A DNA stretch of 36,996 nt, from the NCBI GenBank assembly GCA_002314605.1, contig DCGO01000016.1, forward strand, positions 1,061 to 38,056. Direction: 5' to 3'. The translations under genes were made by a program, and so were the position numbers. Under the pieces are notes generated by a model that did not search any database, was not told the DNA's origin, and saw only the letters and a list, made by a program, of their open reading frames with translations. Below are positions 14,791 through 23,917 of the stretch, piece by piece. Every line of letters starts with the position of its first letter. The first letter of the stretch is position 1. The stretch is from Lentisphaeria bacterium UBA1776. GTDB lineage: Bacteria; Verrucomicrobiota; Lentisphaeria; Victivallales; Victivallaceae.

Positions 14791-16587
14791 ATGAGCAGTT
14801 TTCGTACCCATACCTGCGGGGAACTCCGCAAGGCGGATGTCGGTAAAGTGGTGAAGATCGCCGGCTGGATCCACAGTGTGCGCGACCACGGCGGTGTCAT
14901 TTTTATCGACCTCCGGGACCATTACGGCATCACCCAGGTGGTGGTTGATCCGGAAAAGGCGTTTTATCAGGATCTGGAACACTGGCGGGTGGAAACCTGC
15001 GTGGCTTTCGGCGGCCATGTGGTGGCCCGGAGTGAAAGCACGATCAACCCCAAACTGGCCACCGGCGAGATTGAGATCTCCGCAGAAAACATGGAGGTCC
15101 TCGGCGAGAGTCAGGTCCTTCCCTTCCAGATTGCCAAAGATGACAGCGCACCGGAGTCCACCCGGCTCAAGTACCGGTTTCTGGATCTGCGCCGGGAGAA
15201 GCTGCACAACAATATTCTGCTCCGCAGCCGGGTGATCGCGGAGATGCGCCGCTACATGACTGCGGCCGGATTCAACGAATTCCAGACCCCGATCCTGACT
15301 GCCAGCAGTCCGGAAGGCGCCCGGGATTATCTGGTCCCCAGCCGTCTGCATCCCGGCAAGTTTTATGCATTGCCCCAGGCCCCCCAGCAGTTCAAGCAGC
15401 TGCTGATGGTGGCGGGATTCGACCGTTATTTCCAGATCGCCCCGTGTTTCCGGGACGAGGACGCCCGCGCCGACCGCAGTCCCGGGGAGTTCTACCAGCT
15501 GGATATTGAGATGAGTTTTGTGGAGCAGGAAGACATTTTCAAAGTGGTGGAAGGCATGTTCGACGATGTCTTCGGAAAGTTTGCCGACCGGCCCTATACG
15601 AAGCCGCCGTTCCCGCGGATCCCCTATCTTGAAGCCATGGAGAAGTACGGCAGCGACAAGCCGGATCTGCGGAATCCGCTGCAGATGATCGACGTGACGG
15701 AACTTTTCCGCAACTGCGGCTTCAAAGCCTTTGCCTCCACCGTCGAAGCCGGCGGCGTGGTCCGGGCCATCCGGGCGCCGAAAGTCGCCGACAAGCCCCG
15801 GAAGTTTTTCGACGACCTCATCAAATTCGCTCAGGAAAACGGAGCGAAGGGCATGGCGTACATCATCTGGAACGAAGAGGGGGAAAAGAGCCCCATCGTG
15901 AAATTCCTCGACCGGTCCATCATCGACGGTCTGAAAGCCGCCGGCAAGGTGGAGACCGGCGATGCGCTGTTCTTTTTGGCCGACCAGAAGAAACTTGTGC
16001 AGAAGATCGGCGGCGCGGTGATCCCGGAACTGGGACGCCAGCTGAACCTCATCGATCCCAAAGATTTCAAGTTCTGCTGGATCGTGGATTTCCCGATGTT
16101 CGAGCTGGACGAGGAATCCGGCGAGATCATTTTTTCCCACAATCCCTTCTCCATGCCCCAGGGGGGGATGGAAGCGCTGGAGAAGCAGGAGCCGCTGTCC
16201 ATTCTGGCGTATCAGTACGACATTGTCTGCAACGGCATCGAACTTTCCAGCGGCGCCATCCGGAACCACCGGCCTGAGATCATGTACAAGGCCTTTGAGA
16301 TCGCCGGATATGAGAAGAGCACGGTGGACGAGAAATTTGGCGGCATGATCAACGCTTTCAAGCTTGGCGCGCCCCCGCACGGCGGTATCGCCCCCGGTGT
16401 GGACCGCACGGTCATGATGCTGGCGGATGAGCCGAATATCCGGGAGGTCATCGCATTCCCCTTCAACCAGCAGGCGCAGGACCTGATGATGAATGCTCCT
16501 GCGGAAGTGTCCATCAAGCAGCTGCGCGAACTGCACCTGAAACTCAACCTGCCGCCCGCCAAGCCGCAGGAAAAGACGGAAGGCTGA
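14791..16587 (+). CDS. aspS: Aspartyl-tRNA synthetase
   Basis: This class II synthetase charges tRNA-Asp, and also tRNA-Asn if it is non-discriminating, which I cannot decide. Its 598 residues and the insertion between motifs 2 and 3 (about residues 290-410, GAD-type) mark the bacterial form. The N-terminal OB-fold anticodon-binding domain begins with AGWIHSVRDHGGVIFIDLRD. The LPQAPQQFKQL loop replaces the common QSPQ with QAPQ. Motif 2 is FRDEDARADR, and motif 3 includes GGIAPGVDR. AGGAG precedes the ATG by about 9 bases. The next gene follows after 5 bases. Confidence 0.97.
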   Translation: MSSFRTHTCGELRKADVGKVVKIAGWIHSVRDHGGVIFIDLRDHYGITQVVVDPEKAFYQDLEHWRVETCVAFGGHVVARSESTINPKLATGEIEISAENMEVLGESQVLPFQIAKDDSAPESTRLKYRFLDLRREKLHNNILLRSRVIAEMRRYMTAAGFNEFQTPILTASSPEGARDYLVPSRLHPGKFYALPQAPQQFKQLLMVAGFDRYFQIAPCFRDEDARADRSPGEFYQLDIEMSFVEQEDIFKVVEGMFDDVFGKFADRPYTKPPFPRIPYLEAMEKYGSDKPDLRNPLQMIDVTELFRNCGFKAFASTVEAGGVVRAIRAPKVADKPRKFFDDLIKFAQENGAKGMAYIIWNEEGEKSPIVKFLDRSIIDGLKAAGKVETGDALFFLADQKKLVQKIGGAVIPELGRQLNLIDPKDFKFCWIVDFPMFELDEESGEIIFSHNPFSMPQGGMEALEKQEPLSILAYQYDIVCNGIELSSGAIRNHRPEIMYKAFEIAGYEKSTVDEKFGGMINAFKLGAPPHGGIAPGVDRTVMMLADEPNIREVIAFPFNQQAQDLMMNAPAEVSIKQLRELHLKLNLPPAKPQEKTEG

Positions 16588-16592
16588 TACCC

Positions 16593-17603
16593 ATGAACAG
16601 GGTTCTTGCCGCGCTGCTGCTTCCGGCTGTCATGCTGTTGTGGAGTCTGTCGCTTCATGCGGCACCGCCGGAACTCCTCAAGTGGGTCCCGCAGGACGGA
16701 AGTTTTTACGCCGAACTGTACCCGCGGGTCATCCTTTCATCGCCGCTTTTCGGCGCGATGAGCCGGAAGTACCCGCAGATCAAGACTTACGAGGCCATGG
16801 GGCGGCGGCATGTGGGCGGCTACGATGGCGAGCTGGAGGCGGCGGTCCTGACCATGAGCGGGGATACGGCGTCTTTTGCCGTCTTTCTCTATTTCTCGAA
16901 ACCTTTTGACGTTGCGGAGATAGAAAAGCGTCTGGCGGTTCCCGAACTCAAGGGCGTGTACCGGAAGACTTCCATCGGCGGCAGGAAGGGATATATTCTG
17001 AATCAGCAGCAGGTGGGCGGGATGGAGTCCTGTTTTGTGATGCTTTCCAACCGGATCATGTTCGGCGGATCGCCGGAAACGGCGCAGCAGGTGATTAACG
17101 GGGCGAAACTCCGGGGGCAGGCTGTTGCGGCGCTTCAGAAACCGGTTGCCAAACAGCTGTTTTTCCGGTTGGTTCCCGGGACGGCTGCGGATGCCGGGTC
17201 GCTGGTCACCGATTTTCGTGCCGAAGGGATGCTGGGGGCGGATTCCTCTCTGAAGTTTTCCGGTTCGGTGCGTTTTCGCGATGAGCGTATGGCGCAGAAT
17301 ATTGAACAGCAGATCCGCCAGTGGCTGATGATCGGAGCCGGAATGGTCTTTGCCGATGACGGTGAACTGGGATTGGCGGTGGTCCGGCAGGTCCGGGTGA
17401 GCCGGAAAAAGGCGGATCTGACCGTGGAGATCGTTCTTCCGCAGTTTCTGATCGACCGGCTGATTGCTTACGGGATCACCCGGGCGGAGCGGGGGGAAAA
17501 GAAATTACTGGAGGAGAAACGTTTCCGGGAGGAGCGCCGCCGTCAGCAGCTGCCGCCGAAGAACCGGACAGAGTCTTCTTCTGCGGAAAAAAATGCTGCA
17601 TGA
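16593..17603 (+). CDS. Secreted protein of unknown function
   Basis: I do not recognise this 336-residue protein. It has a clear signal peptide (hydrophobic residues 4-20, likely cleavage after LHA). The mature part alternates beta strands and short helices and carries a bait-like pattern of surface residues with no catalytic motif I can name. Phrases such as SGDTASFAVFLYFSKPFD and MLSNRIMFGGSPETAQQ resemble secreted proteins that PVC bacteria often carry in paralogous sets. The last 40 residues are very charged (RGEKKLLEEKRFREERRRQQ) and probably helical. Its stop overlaps the lytic transglycosylase start by four bases, which ties it to envelope work. Confidence 0.75.
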   Translation: MNRVLAALLLPAVMLLWSLSLHAAPPELLKWVPQDGSFYAELYPRVILSSPLFGAMSRKYPQIKTYEAMGRRHVGGYDGELEAAVLTMSGDTASFAVFLYFSKPFDVAEIEKRLAVPELKGVYRKTSIGGRKGYILNQQQVGGMESCFVMLSNRIMFGGSPETAQQVINGAKLRGQAVAALQKPVAKQLFFRLVPGTAADAGSLVTDFRAEGMLGADSSLKFSGSVRFRDERMAQNIEQQIRQWLMIGAGMVFADDGELGLAVVRQVRVSRKKADLTVEIVLPQFLIDRLIAYGITRAERGEKKLLEEKRFREERRRQQLPPKNRTESSSAEKNAA

Positions 17604-18199
17604 TCAATCGTACACGCTCAAGGAGGATCCGGAATCTTCGTCTGGGGCTGCTGGCTGCAGGCGGAGTTCTGCTGGTGTTGCTTCTGACGGTGCTGGTAAT
17701 CCGGCGGGATTCGTTCCGGTATGCGTTTGTGGATGACACGCTGTATCAGCCGGAGATCCGGGAGGCGGCGGCACGATACTGCGTTCCCCATCAGCTGGTC
17801 CGGGCTCTTATTTACCGCGAGAGCCGTTTCCGGGCCGATGCCCGGGGGAGTGCCGGGGAGGTGGGGCTGATGCAGGTCCTTCCCTCCGGGGCCGCTGCGG
17901 ATTGGGCGCGGGTCAACAAACGGCGTCCGCCGACGGTGCGTGAACTGGAAAACGTCCGGATCAATCTGGATGTCGGGTGTTTTTTTCTGGCCCGGGGGTT
18001 CCGCCGGTGGCGGAATTACCGAGGCCAGAAGGCGTTGGCGCTGTGTCAGTACAATGCCGGGGAAAGCCGGGCGGTCCGCTGGGCTCCGGCGGATCCCCAG
18101 GATCCGGAGATCCTTTCGAGGATCACCATTGTCAGTACCAGAGAATATGTCAGGACGATTCTTGCCAGGTACGAGCGTTATTGCGGAGAAGTAGAATGA
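17600..18199 (+). CDS. Membrane-anchored lytic transglycosylase (SLT domain)
   Basis: The 199-residue protein has a basic start, one membrane helix (about 14-34) and a periplasmic SLT domain. It would cleave the MurNAc-GlcNAc bond of peptidoglycan to form anhydro-MurNAc ends. The catalytic Glu74 sits in IYRESRF. The family continues with SAGEVGLMQVLP, the helix containing LENVRINLDVG, and ALCQYNAGE. It is compact, lacking the extra domains of Slt70 or MltF. It overlaps both neighbours by four bases, so the four genes from 16593 to 19070 form a coupled envelope set. Confidence 0.92.
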   Translation: MINRTRSRRIRNLRLGLLAAGGVLLVLLLTVLVIRRDSFRYAFVDDTLYQPEIREAAARYCVPHQLVRALIYRESRFRADARGSAGEVGLMQVLPSGAAADWARVNKRRPPTVRELENVRINLDVGCFFLARGFRRWRNYRGQKALALCQYNAGESRAVRWAPADPQDPEILSRITIVSTREYVRTILARYERYCGEVE

Positions 18200-18888
18200 T
18201 GGTCTTTGTTTGGGGGATTCCGCTGCTGGCGCTGATGCTGACCGGCGGGGCAGGGTGGCGCGAGGATTTTGATGACTGCGCCAAGTGGAAGTGCGTCCCG
18301 CCGGATAAAAACTGGCGGTATGACGGCGGCAAAATTGCCGTGGCCGATACCCGTTTTTATGCACAGCGGGGCAATCTGGTGGTGGAGGCAAAGGAGTCCA
18401 CCGGATCGCTGATGACCATGCCCCGGACGGATCTGCGCCGGTATCCGATCCTCCATTGGCGCTGGCGGGTCCGGAACCTGCCCGAGGGCGCGGATGGCCG
18501 GGATCCCAACCGGGATGATCAGCCGGCGGTGGTGTATTTCGGTTCCGGCGGTATGCTCAGCCGGAAAGTGCTTGCGTTCCGCTGGGAGAACCTGATGCCT
18601 CTGGGGCACACCGGCAAGGTGGTCTATGCCGGAGGGATCGTGACGGCTAATTACCGCTGTATCCGCAACCATACTTCGCCGGTGAATGAGTATGTGGAAG
18701 AGTATGTGAATATCGCTGAAATGTTCCGGAAAACCTATGGATTTCTGCCGGAATACGATGATTATGTGATCAGTTTCGGGGCCAATTCCCAATATACCAA
18801 ATCCCATACGATTGCGGACTTTGATTTCATTGAACTTATTAAAGCGATCCCGGAGGATCTGGCGGAAAATACGGAGGTGATCAAATGA
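18196..18888 (+). CDS. DUF3047-like secreted protein
   Basis: The 230-residue protein begins with a hydrophobic export signal (VFVWGIPLLALMLTGGAG) and has a predicted periplasmic beta-rich domain. The segments YPILHWRWRV, DDQPAVVYFG and AFRWEN are those I associate with DUF3047, a family of unknown function. The assignment is from memory of pattern. The ATG at 18196 overlaps the stop of the lytic transglycosylase (ATGA), with GGAG at normal spacing; a longer frame from 17977 lies entirely inside the previous gene. Its stop overlaps tatA in the same way. Confidence 0.75.
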   Translation: MMVFVWGIPLLALMLTGGAGWREDFDDCAKWKCVPPDKNWRYDGGKIAVADTRFYAQRGNLVVEAKESTGSLMTMPRTDLRRYPILHWRWRVRNLPEGADGRDPNRDDQPAVVYFGSGGMLSRKVLAFRWENLMPLGHTGKVVYAGGIVTANYRCIRNHTSPVNEYVEEYVNIAEMFRKTYGFLPEYDDYVISFGANSQYTKSHTIADFDFIELIKAIPEDLAENTEVIK

Positions 18889-19070
18889 TCGGATGGTCGG
18901 AACTTTTGGTGATTTTTCTGGTGGTGCTGCTTCTCTTCGGCGCCAAACGGATTCCGGAGATCGCCCGTTCATTGGGCAAGGCCTCCCGGGAGTTCAAAAA
19001 CGCCCGGGATGAGATCACGGCGGAACCCCGGGACCCGAAGGATCACAGCGATCCGGATGTCAAAGCCTGA
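18885..19070 (+). CDS. tatA: Twin-arginine translocase subunit TatA/E
   Basis: This 61-residue protein has the TatA/E layout: a short periplasmic N-terminus, one membrane helix (about 5-18), the FGAKRIPE hinge and an amphipathic helix (ARSLGKASREFKNARDEI), then a charged tail. TatA oligomers form the passage for folded proteins together with TatC. No tatC or tatB is in the window. It overlaps the previous gene by four bases, an unusual location that puts it with secreted envelope proteins, none of which shows a twin-arginine signal. Confidence 0.92.
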   Translation: MIGWSELLVIFLVVLLLFGAKRIPEIARSLGKASREFKNARDEITAEPRDPKDHSDPDVKA

Positions 19071-19093
19071 TACATGGACAATGGAGGTGCGGT

Positions 19094-19912
19094 ATGAAAG
19101 TTCTTACCATCGGCAACAGTTTTACCTGGAGTCTCCGCCGTTATTTTCCGGCGCTCTGCGCTTTTGAGCGGAAACCTCTGACGATTGATTTCGCCAATTT
19201 CGGCGGATGCGAACTGGCCCGGCACTGGAGTTACATCAAGGCGGAAAAAGCCGATCCCCTGTGCAGGATCTACCCCGGCGGGCGGCTCTGCGACATTCTC
19301 GGCCGGGAGTCCTGGGATGTGGTGACCATCCAGCAGGCCAGTCACGACAGCTGGCGGGAAGAGACTTATGAGCCCTATGCCGGAAACATCATTTCCTACG
19401 TCAGAGAGTTTGCACCTCAGGCGGAGATCATGGTCCAGCAGACCTGGGCGTACCGTGCGGATTCCGGACTTTTTGCCAAGTGGGGCATCACCCAGCAGGA
19501 GATGCACGACAAACTTACCGCCAACTACCGGGCTTTGGCCGGCCGTTACGGATTGCGCGTCATTCCCACGGGCCTTGCCGTGGCCATCAGCCGGGCGGCG
19601 GAACCGGTGCCCTTCCGGGGGTACGATCCGGTTCTCAGGGAGACGTTGCGCTGGCCCGATCTTCCTCCCCAGTCGGGGGATGTGGTCGGTACCATGAAGT
19701 GGGTCAAGGATGCCTCCAGCGGAGAGATGACGCTCCAGAGTGATTTCATCCATCTGAATATCCGCGGCGAATATATGCAGTCGTGTCTCTGGTATGCCGT
19801 GCTGTTCGGCAAAAAGACTTCGGACATCGCTTTTGTCCCGGAGGACATCGGCAATTCCGACGCCGCGTTTCTGCGGGAAGCGGCCGGCCGGGCCATGGCT
19901 GAATGGGCCTGA
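19094..19912 (+). CDS. DUF4886 family SGNH-type hydrolase
   Basis: The 272-residue protein looks like DUF4886, a branch of the SGNH/GDSL hydrolase fold. The block I motif is IGNSFTW at residues 6-12, where the Ser is the likely nucleophile. A Gly-Gly oxyanion region (NFGGCELARH) follows, and the C-terminal DFIHLNIRGEY supplies the Asp and His. Relatives occur in carbohydrate-degrading bacteria and may deacetylate glycans, but this is inference. No signal peptide is visible, so it appears cytoplasmic. The ribosome site GGAGGTG is strong. Its stop overlaps the start region of uvrB. Confidence 0.82.
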   Translation: MKVLTIGNSFTWSLRRYFPALCAFERKPLTIDFANFGGCELARHWSYIKAEKADPLCRIYPGGRLCDILGRESWDVVTIQQASHDSWREETYEPYAGNIISYVREFAPQAEIMVQQTWAYRADSGLFAKWGITQQEMHDKLTANYRALAGRYGLRVIPTGLAVAISRAAEPVPFRGYDPVLRETLRWPDLPPQSGDVVGTMKWVKDASSGEMTLQSDFIHLNIRGEYMQSCLWYAVLFGKKTSDIAFVPEDIGNSDAAFLREAAGRAMAEWA

Positions 19913-21936
19913 TGAGTCTCTTCAAGCTCCACAGCCCGTATCCTCCCGCCGGGGACCAGCCGGAAGCTATCCGGCAGCTGACGGAAAATATCCGGAACGG
20001 CCGGCACGAGCAGATCCTCCATGGCGTCACCGGTTCCGGCAAGACGTTTACGCTTGCCAACGTGATCGCTCAACTGGACCGCCCGGTGCTGGTGCTGTCC
20101 CACAACAAGACTCTGGCGGCCCAGCTCTTCAGCGAGTTCAAGGGATTTTTCCCAGAAAACGCGGTGGAGTATTTCATCAGCTATTACGACTACTATCTCC
20201 CCGAATCCTACATCCCCCAGACGGATACCTATATCGCCAAGGATGCCGCCATCAACGAGACCATCGAGAAACTCCGTCTCTCCGCCACGGCAAGTCTGGT
20301 GGAGCGGCGGGATGTGATCGTGGTCTCCAGCGTGTCCTGCATTTACGGACTGGGTTCTCCGGAGGATTACGCCAATATGTGCGTTACGCTGGCCGTGGGG
20401 GACACCCTGGACCGGGATGAGATCCTCCGGCGTCTGGTGGCCATCCAGTACGAGCGGAACGATACGTCCCCGGAAAAAGGCCAGTTCCGGGTCCGCGGGG
20501 ATGTGCTGGATGTATATGAACCCCAGCGGGACGACTATATCCGGGTCTCCTTCTGGGACGGCGAGATCGAATCCATGGAACGGCGCTCCATGGTGAACAA
20601 TGCGGTGAAGACCCGTCCGGAACGGGTGACGCTTTTTCCCTGCCGGCACTTTGTCCTGCCTCAGGAACGGATCGAGGAAGCCGCCGCCGGGATCACGGCG
20701 GAGATGCGGGAGTCGGTCCGGAAATTCAACGAGGCAGGAAAATTGGTGGAAGCCCAGCGGCTCTACGAGCGGGTCACTTACGACATGGAGATGATGCGGG
20801 AGATCGGCTACTGTAGCGGGATCGAGAATTACTCCATGCACCTGGCCCGGCGGAACCCCGGGAGCAGGCCCTACTGTCTCTTCGACTTTTTTCCGGACGA
20901 TTTTCTGACGGTGGTGGATGAGTCCCATGTGACGATCCCCCAGATCGGCGCCATGTTCAAGGCGGACCGCAACCGCAAGACCACTTTGGTGGAGCACGGG
21001 TTCCGGCTTCCCAGCGCACTGGAAAACCGGCCGTTGGAATTCACTGAATTTGAACACCTGAAGGGGGACACCATTTACGTTTCCGCCACTCCGGGAGCCT
21101 ACGAGCTTGGGCGGATGCCGCCTCCTCCGGTGGTGGAACAGGTGGTCCGTCCCACAGGATTACTGGACCCGGCTGTCGAGGTCCGGCCATTGGATACCCA
21201 GATCGACGATGTTCTGGCCGAGATCCGGCATTGCGCCGCGGCGGGAGAGCGGGTTCTGGTGACAACCATGACCAAAAAGAGCGCCGAGCGACTGAGCGAT
21301 TACCTGACGGAACTCGGGGTGCGTTGTGCGTATCTTCACTCTGAAATGGATGCTCTTGCCCGGGTGCGGGTCCTCTCCAAATTGAAGGCGGGGGATTTCG
21401 ACTGTCTGGTGGGGATCAACCTTCTCCGGGAAGGGATCGACCTGCCGGAAGTCGCGCTGGTGGCCATCCTCGATGCGGACAAGGAAGGGTTTCTCCGTTC
21501 GGAGCGGTCCCTGGTGCAGGTGGCCGGACGGGCGGCGAGGAATGTCCATGGCCGGGTGATCCTTTATGCGGACAATGTGACCGAGAGCATGCAGCACCTG
21601 ATGGACGGTACCGCCGCCCGCCGCAAAAAGCAGGAGGCATTCAACAAAGCGCACCACATCAGGCCCCGGACCATTGTCCGGCAGAGTGTACCTTCGGTGA
21701 ACGACGTGATCGAGCAGAACAAGCCGAAGAAAAGCATGATCCCCGGGGCGAAGCTGGCGGACACGGTGTTTGACGGAGGCGAGGTGGACTTTGACAAGCT
21801 GGGCCTCACTCAGGCGGAGTCCGAGGCTTTGGTGCATGAACTGGAACACGAGATGATGTCCGCCGCCGCCGATCTGGAATTCGAGCGTGCGGCGGAACTC
21901 CGGGACCGGATCCGTAAGATTCGTTCTGTTAAGTAA
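19903..21936 (+). CDS. uvrB: Excinuclease ABC subunit B
   Basis: UvrB is the damage-verifying helicase of nucleotide excision repair, working with UvrA and UvrC in the cytoplasm. Its 677 residues are normal. The Walker A motif is GVTGSGKT near residue 42, and the beta-hairpin region YYDYYLPESYIPQTDTYI is typical. VVDESH is the Walker B motif, and the C-terminal UVR domain (ELEHEMMSAAADLEFERAAELRDRI) binds UvrC. Two in-frame starts exist: ATG 19903, inside the previous gene, and ATG 19912, joined to the previous stop as TGATG. Neither has a clear ribosome site, so the exact start is open. Confidence 0.96.
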   Translation: MGLMSLFKLHSPYPPAGDQPEAIRQLTENIRNGRHEQILHGVTGSGKTFTLANVIAQLDRPVLVLSHNKTLAAQLFSEFKGFFPENAVEYFISYYDYYLPESYIPQTDTYIAKDAAINETIEKLRLSATASLVERRDVIVVSSVSCIYGLGSPEDYANMCVTLAVGDTLDRDEILRRLVAIQYERNDTSPEKGQFRVRGDVLDVYEPQRDDYIRVSFWDGEIESMERRSMVNNAVKTRPERVTLFPCRHFVLPQERIEEAAAGITAEMRESVRKFNEAGKLVEAQRLYERVTYDMEMMREIGYCSGIENYSMHLARRNPGSRPYCLFDFFPDDFLTVVDESHVTIPQIGAMFKADRNRKTTLVEHGFRLPSALENRPLEFTEFEHLKGDTIYVSATPGAYELGRMPPPPVVEQVVRPTGLLDPAVEVRPLDTQIDDVLAEIRHCAAAGERVLVTTMTKKSAERLSDYLTELGVRCAYLHSEMDALARVRVLSKLKAGDFDCLVGINLLREGIDLPEVALVAILDADKEGFLRSERSLVQVAGRAARNVHGRVILYADNVTESMQHLMDGTAARRKKQEAFNKAHHIRPRTIVRQSVPSVNDVIEQNKPKKSMIPGAKLADTVFDGGEVDFDKLGLTQAESEALVHELEHEMMSAAADLEFERAAELRDRIRKIRSVK

Positions 21937-21948
21937 TTATACAAAGTA

Positions 21949-21976
21949 TTGACAAGTGTTTTCTCCGTGCTATATT
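21949..21976 (+). promoter_or_regulatory. Strong sigma-70 promoter for ugd
   Basis: A consensus TTGACA (21949-21954) and TATATT (21971-21976) are 16 bases apart, and TGC before the -10 makes it an extended -10. It is the best promoter in the window. The leader is about 42 bases and ends with AAAGGA before the ATG. Confidence 0.75.
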
Positions 21977-22025
21977 ACGTACTCCGTACCCGGGAACAGG
22001 ATTTTTTTCAGAAAGGATTGACAGG

Positions 22026-23384
22026 ATGCTGAAGAATATTGTCTGCATCGGTGCCGGTTATGTGGGGGGGCCCACCATGGCGGTGATCGCCGACCGCTGT
22101 CCGGAATATACGGTGACTGTAGTGGATATTAATGCCGCACGCATCGAGGCATGGAATTCCGGGAATCTTCCGATCTACGAACCGGGACTCGAGGAGGTTG
22201 TGCGGCGCTGCCGGGGCAGGAATCTCTTTTATTCCGGAGACATTGCCGGGGCGATCCGTCAGGCGGATGTGATTTTCGTCAGCGTCAACACCCCCACCAA
22301 GACTTTTGGGACCGGAGCAGGAAAAGCGGCGGATCTGCAGTATCTTGAAAAGACCGCCCGGAGTATCATCAAATACGCCGAATCCGATAAGATCGTGGTG
22401 GAAAAAAGTACCCTTCCCGTGCGGACCGCACAGGCCCTCGGCCGGGTGCTGGAGGCCAACGGGCGGGGGCTCAAGTTCCGGATCGTTTCCAACCCGGAAT
22501 TTCTGGCGGAAGGGACCGCCATCCGGGATCTGAATGCGCCTGACCGGGTGCTGATCGGGGGGCTGGATGCCGATGCCATCGAGACGGTGGCATCCATCTA
22601 CGCCCACTGGGTCCCCCGGGAAAAGATCATCACCACCAATCTGTGGTCCAGCGAACTTACGAAACTTGTTTCCAATGCGCTTTTGGCCCAGCGGGTGTCC
22701 AGCGTGAATTCCATTTCCGCTTTGTGTGAAAAGACCGGAGCGGATATCGACGAAGTCACCGCCGCCGCCGGACTGGACAGCCGGATCGGGAAAAAGTTTC
22801 TGAAAGCCGGCATCGGGTTCGGCGGATCGTGTTTCAAGAAGGATATTCTGAACCTCGTGTATCTCTGCGGTTATTACGGGCTCCCGGAAGTGGCCGCCTA
22901 CTGGGAGCAGGTGGTGAAGATGAATGATTTTCAGGCCAAAAGGTTTGTGGGCAAAATGCTTTCCAGCATGTTCAACACGGTGGCGGACAAGCGGATCGCC
23001 GTGTTCGGATTTGCCTTCAAGGCGGATACGGGAGACACCCGGGAGTCTCCGGCCATTGCGGTGACTCGCCAGCTTCTGGAGGAGCACGCCCTGGTCAGGA
23101 TTTGCGATCCCAAGGCCATTGAAAACGCCAGACTGGATCTGGCGGAGACGGAAGGGGACGTGTCTTTTTTCACCGATCCCTACCTGGCGGCGGAGGGAAC
23201 TCATGCCATTGCGCTTCTCACCGACTGGCAGGAGTTCAGAAACCTGGATTACCGGAAGCTTTACGATATGATGGAGAAACCCGCCTTTATTTTTGACGGG
23301 CGCAATCTTCTGGATGCGGGGATGCTCTTTGACATCGGATTCAACGTGTATCCCATCGGCAAAAAAGAGCGAACCCATTTCTGA
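22026..23384 (+). CDS. ugd: UDP-glucose 6-dehydrogenase, animal-like type
   Basis: The enzyme oxidises UDP-glucose to UDP-glucuronate with two NAD, supplying acidic sugars for surface polysaccharide. It has 452 residues. The NAD motif GAGYVGGPTMAVIA (9-22), the acidic VDIN at the end of the second strand, and the catalytic Cys269 in FGGSCFKKDILN are present. The sequence is strikingly close to animal UGDH: VSVNTPTKTFGTGAGKAADL, VVKMNDFQAKRF and GFAFKADTGDTRESPAI match animal phrases nearly word for word, whereas common bacterial Ugd enzymes differ. The ATG follows AAAGGA by 9 bases. A CYTH gene follows after 11 bases. Confidence 0.95.
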   Translation: MLKNIVCIGAGYVGGPTMAVIADRCPEYTVTVVDINAARIEAWNSGNLPIYEPGLEEVVRRCRGRNLFYSGDIAGAIRQADVIFVSVNTPTKTFGTGAGKAADLQYLEKTARSIIKYAESDKIVVEKSTLPVRTAQALGRVLEANGRGLKFRIVSNPEFLAEGTAIRDLNAPDRVLIGGLDADAIETVASIYAHWVPREKIITTNLWSSELTKLVSNALLAQRVSSVNSISALCEKTGADIDEVTAAAGLDSRIGKKFLKAGIGFGGSCFKKDILNLVYLCGYYGLPEVAAYWEQVVKMNDFQAKRFVGKMLSSMFNTVADKRIAVFGFAFKADTGDTRESPAIAVTRQLLEEHALVRICDPKAIENARLDLAETEGDVSFFTDPYLAAEGTHAIALLTDWQEFRNLDYRKLYDMMEKPAFIFDGRNLLDAGMLFDIGFNVYPIGKKERTHF

Positions 23385-23395
23385 CGGGGTGAAGC

Positions 23396-23917
23396 ATGGC
23401 AATGGAGATCGAACGGAAGTTCCTGCTGAAAAATGACTGCTGGCGGTCAGGGGTGGAGACCTCCACTTTCATGCGCCAGAATTATCTTGCGACCCGGCCC
23501 GCGGTCCGGGTCCGGCTGGCCGGAGACAGGGGATTTCTGACCATCAAGGGGCCTCCTTCGGCCGGCGGACTGGCCCGGGCCGAATACGAGTATGAGATCC
23601 CGGCTGCGGATGCGTGCGAGATGCTCGATCACCTTTGTTTCGGGCACGAAGTCGCCAAAACGCGGCATATCGTGCCGTACGCCGGCAGGCGCTGGGAGAT
23701 CGACGAGTTTGCCGGGCTGAATGCGGGACTTGCCGTGGCGGAAATTGAATTGTCCGGCACCGGGGAAGCCTTCGAATTTCCCCCGTGGCTCGGAGACGAG
23801 GTCACAGGGAACCCGGCTTATTATAACGGCAGTCTTGCCGAAGAGCCGTGGACACTGCGTTCCGGCAAGGCGTCCGGCAAGGAACCCGGGTTTCAGGAAT
23901 CCCGGCAGGCGAGATAG
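23396..23917 (+). CDS. CYTH domain protein (triphosphate tunnel metalloenzyme family)
   Basis: This 173-residue protein begins with the CYTH hallmark EIERKFL (residues 4-10). Charged strand motifs typical of the tunnel fold follow: AVRVRLAGDRGFLTIKG, AEYEYEIP, RRWEIDEF and AEIEL. Bacterial single-domain members hydrolyse inorganic tripolyphosphate or similar triphosphates with a divalent metal; others make cyclic AMP or thiamine triphosphate. A polyphosphate kinase gene is about 2.5 kb away, but they are not co-transcribed. The ATG at 23396 follows GGGGTGA; a second ATG at 23402 is also possible. The last 25 bases overlap the convergent polyprenyl synthase gene. Confidence 0.88.
   Translation: MAMEIERKFLLKNDCWRSGVETSTFMRQNYLATRPAVRVRLAGDRGFLTIKGPPSAGGLARAEYEYEIPAADACEMLDHLCFGHEVAKTRHIVPYAGRRWEIDEFAGLNAGLAVAEIELSGTGEAFEFPPWLGDEVTGNPAYYNGSLAEEPWTLRSGKASGKEPGFQESRQAR

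Noticed and set aside
14770..16536. Open frame of 588 codons antisense to aspS
   Set aside because: It lies wholly opposite a certain aspS, has a His- and Gly-rich, low-quality translation and no family resemblance. GC-rich codon use with few antisense stops explains it.
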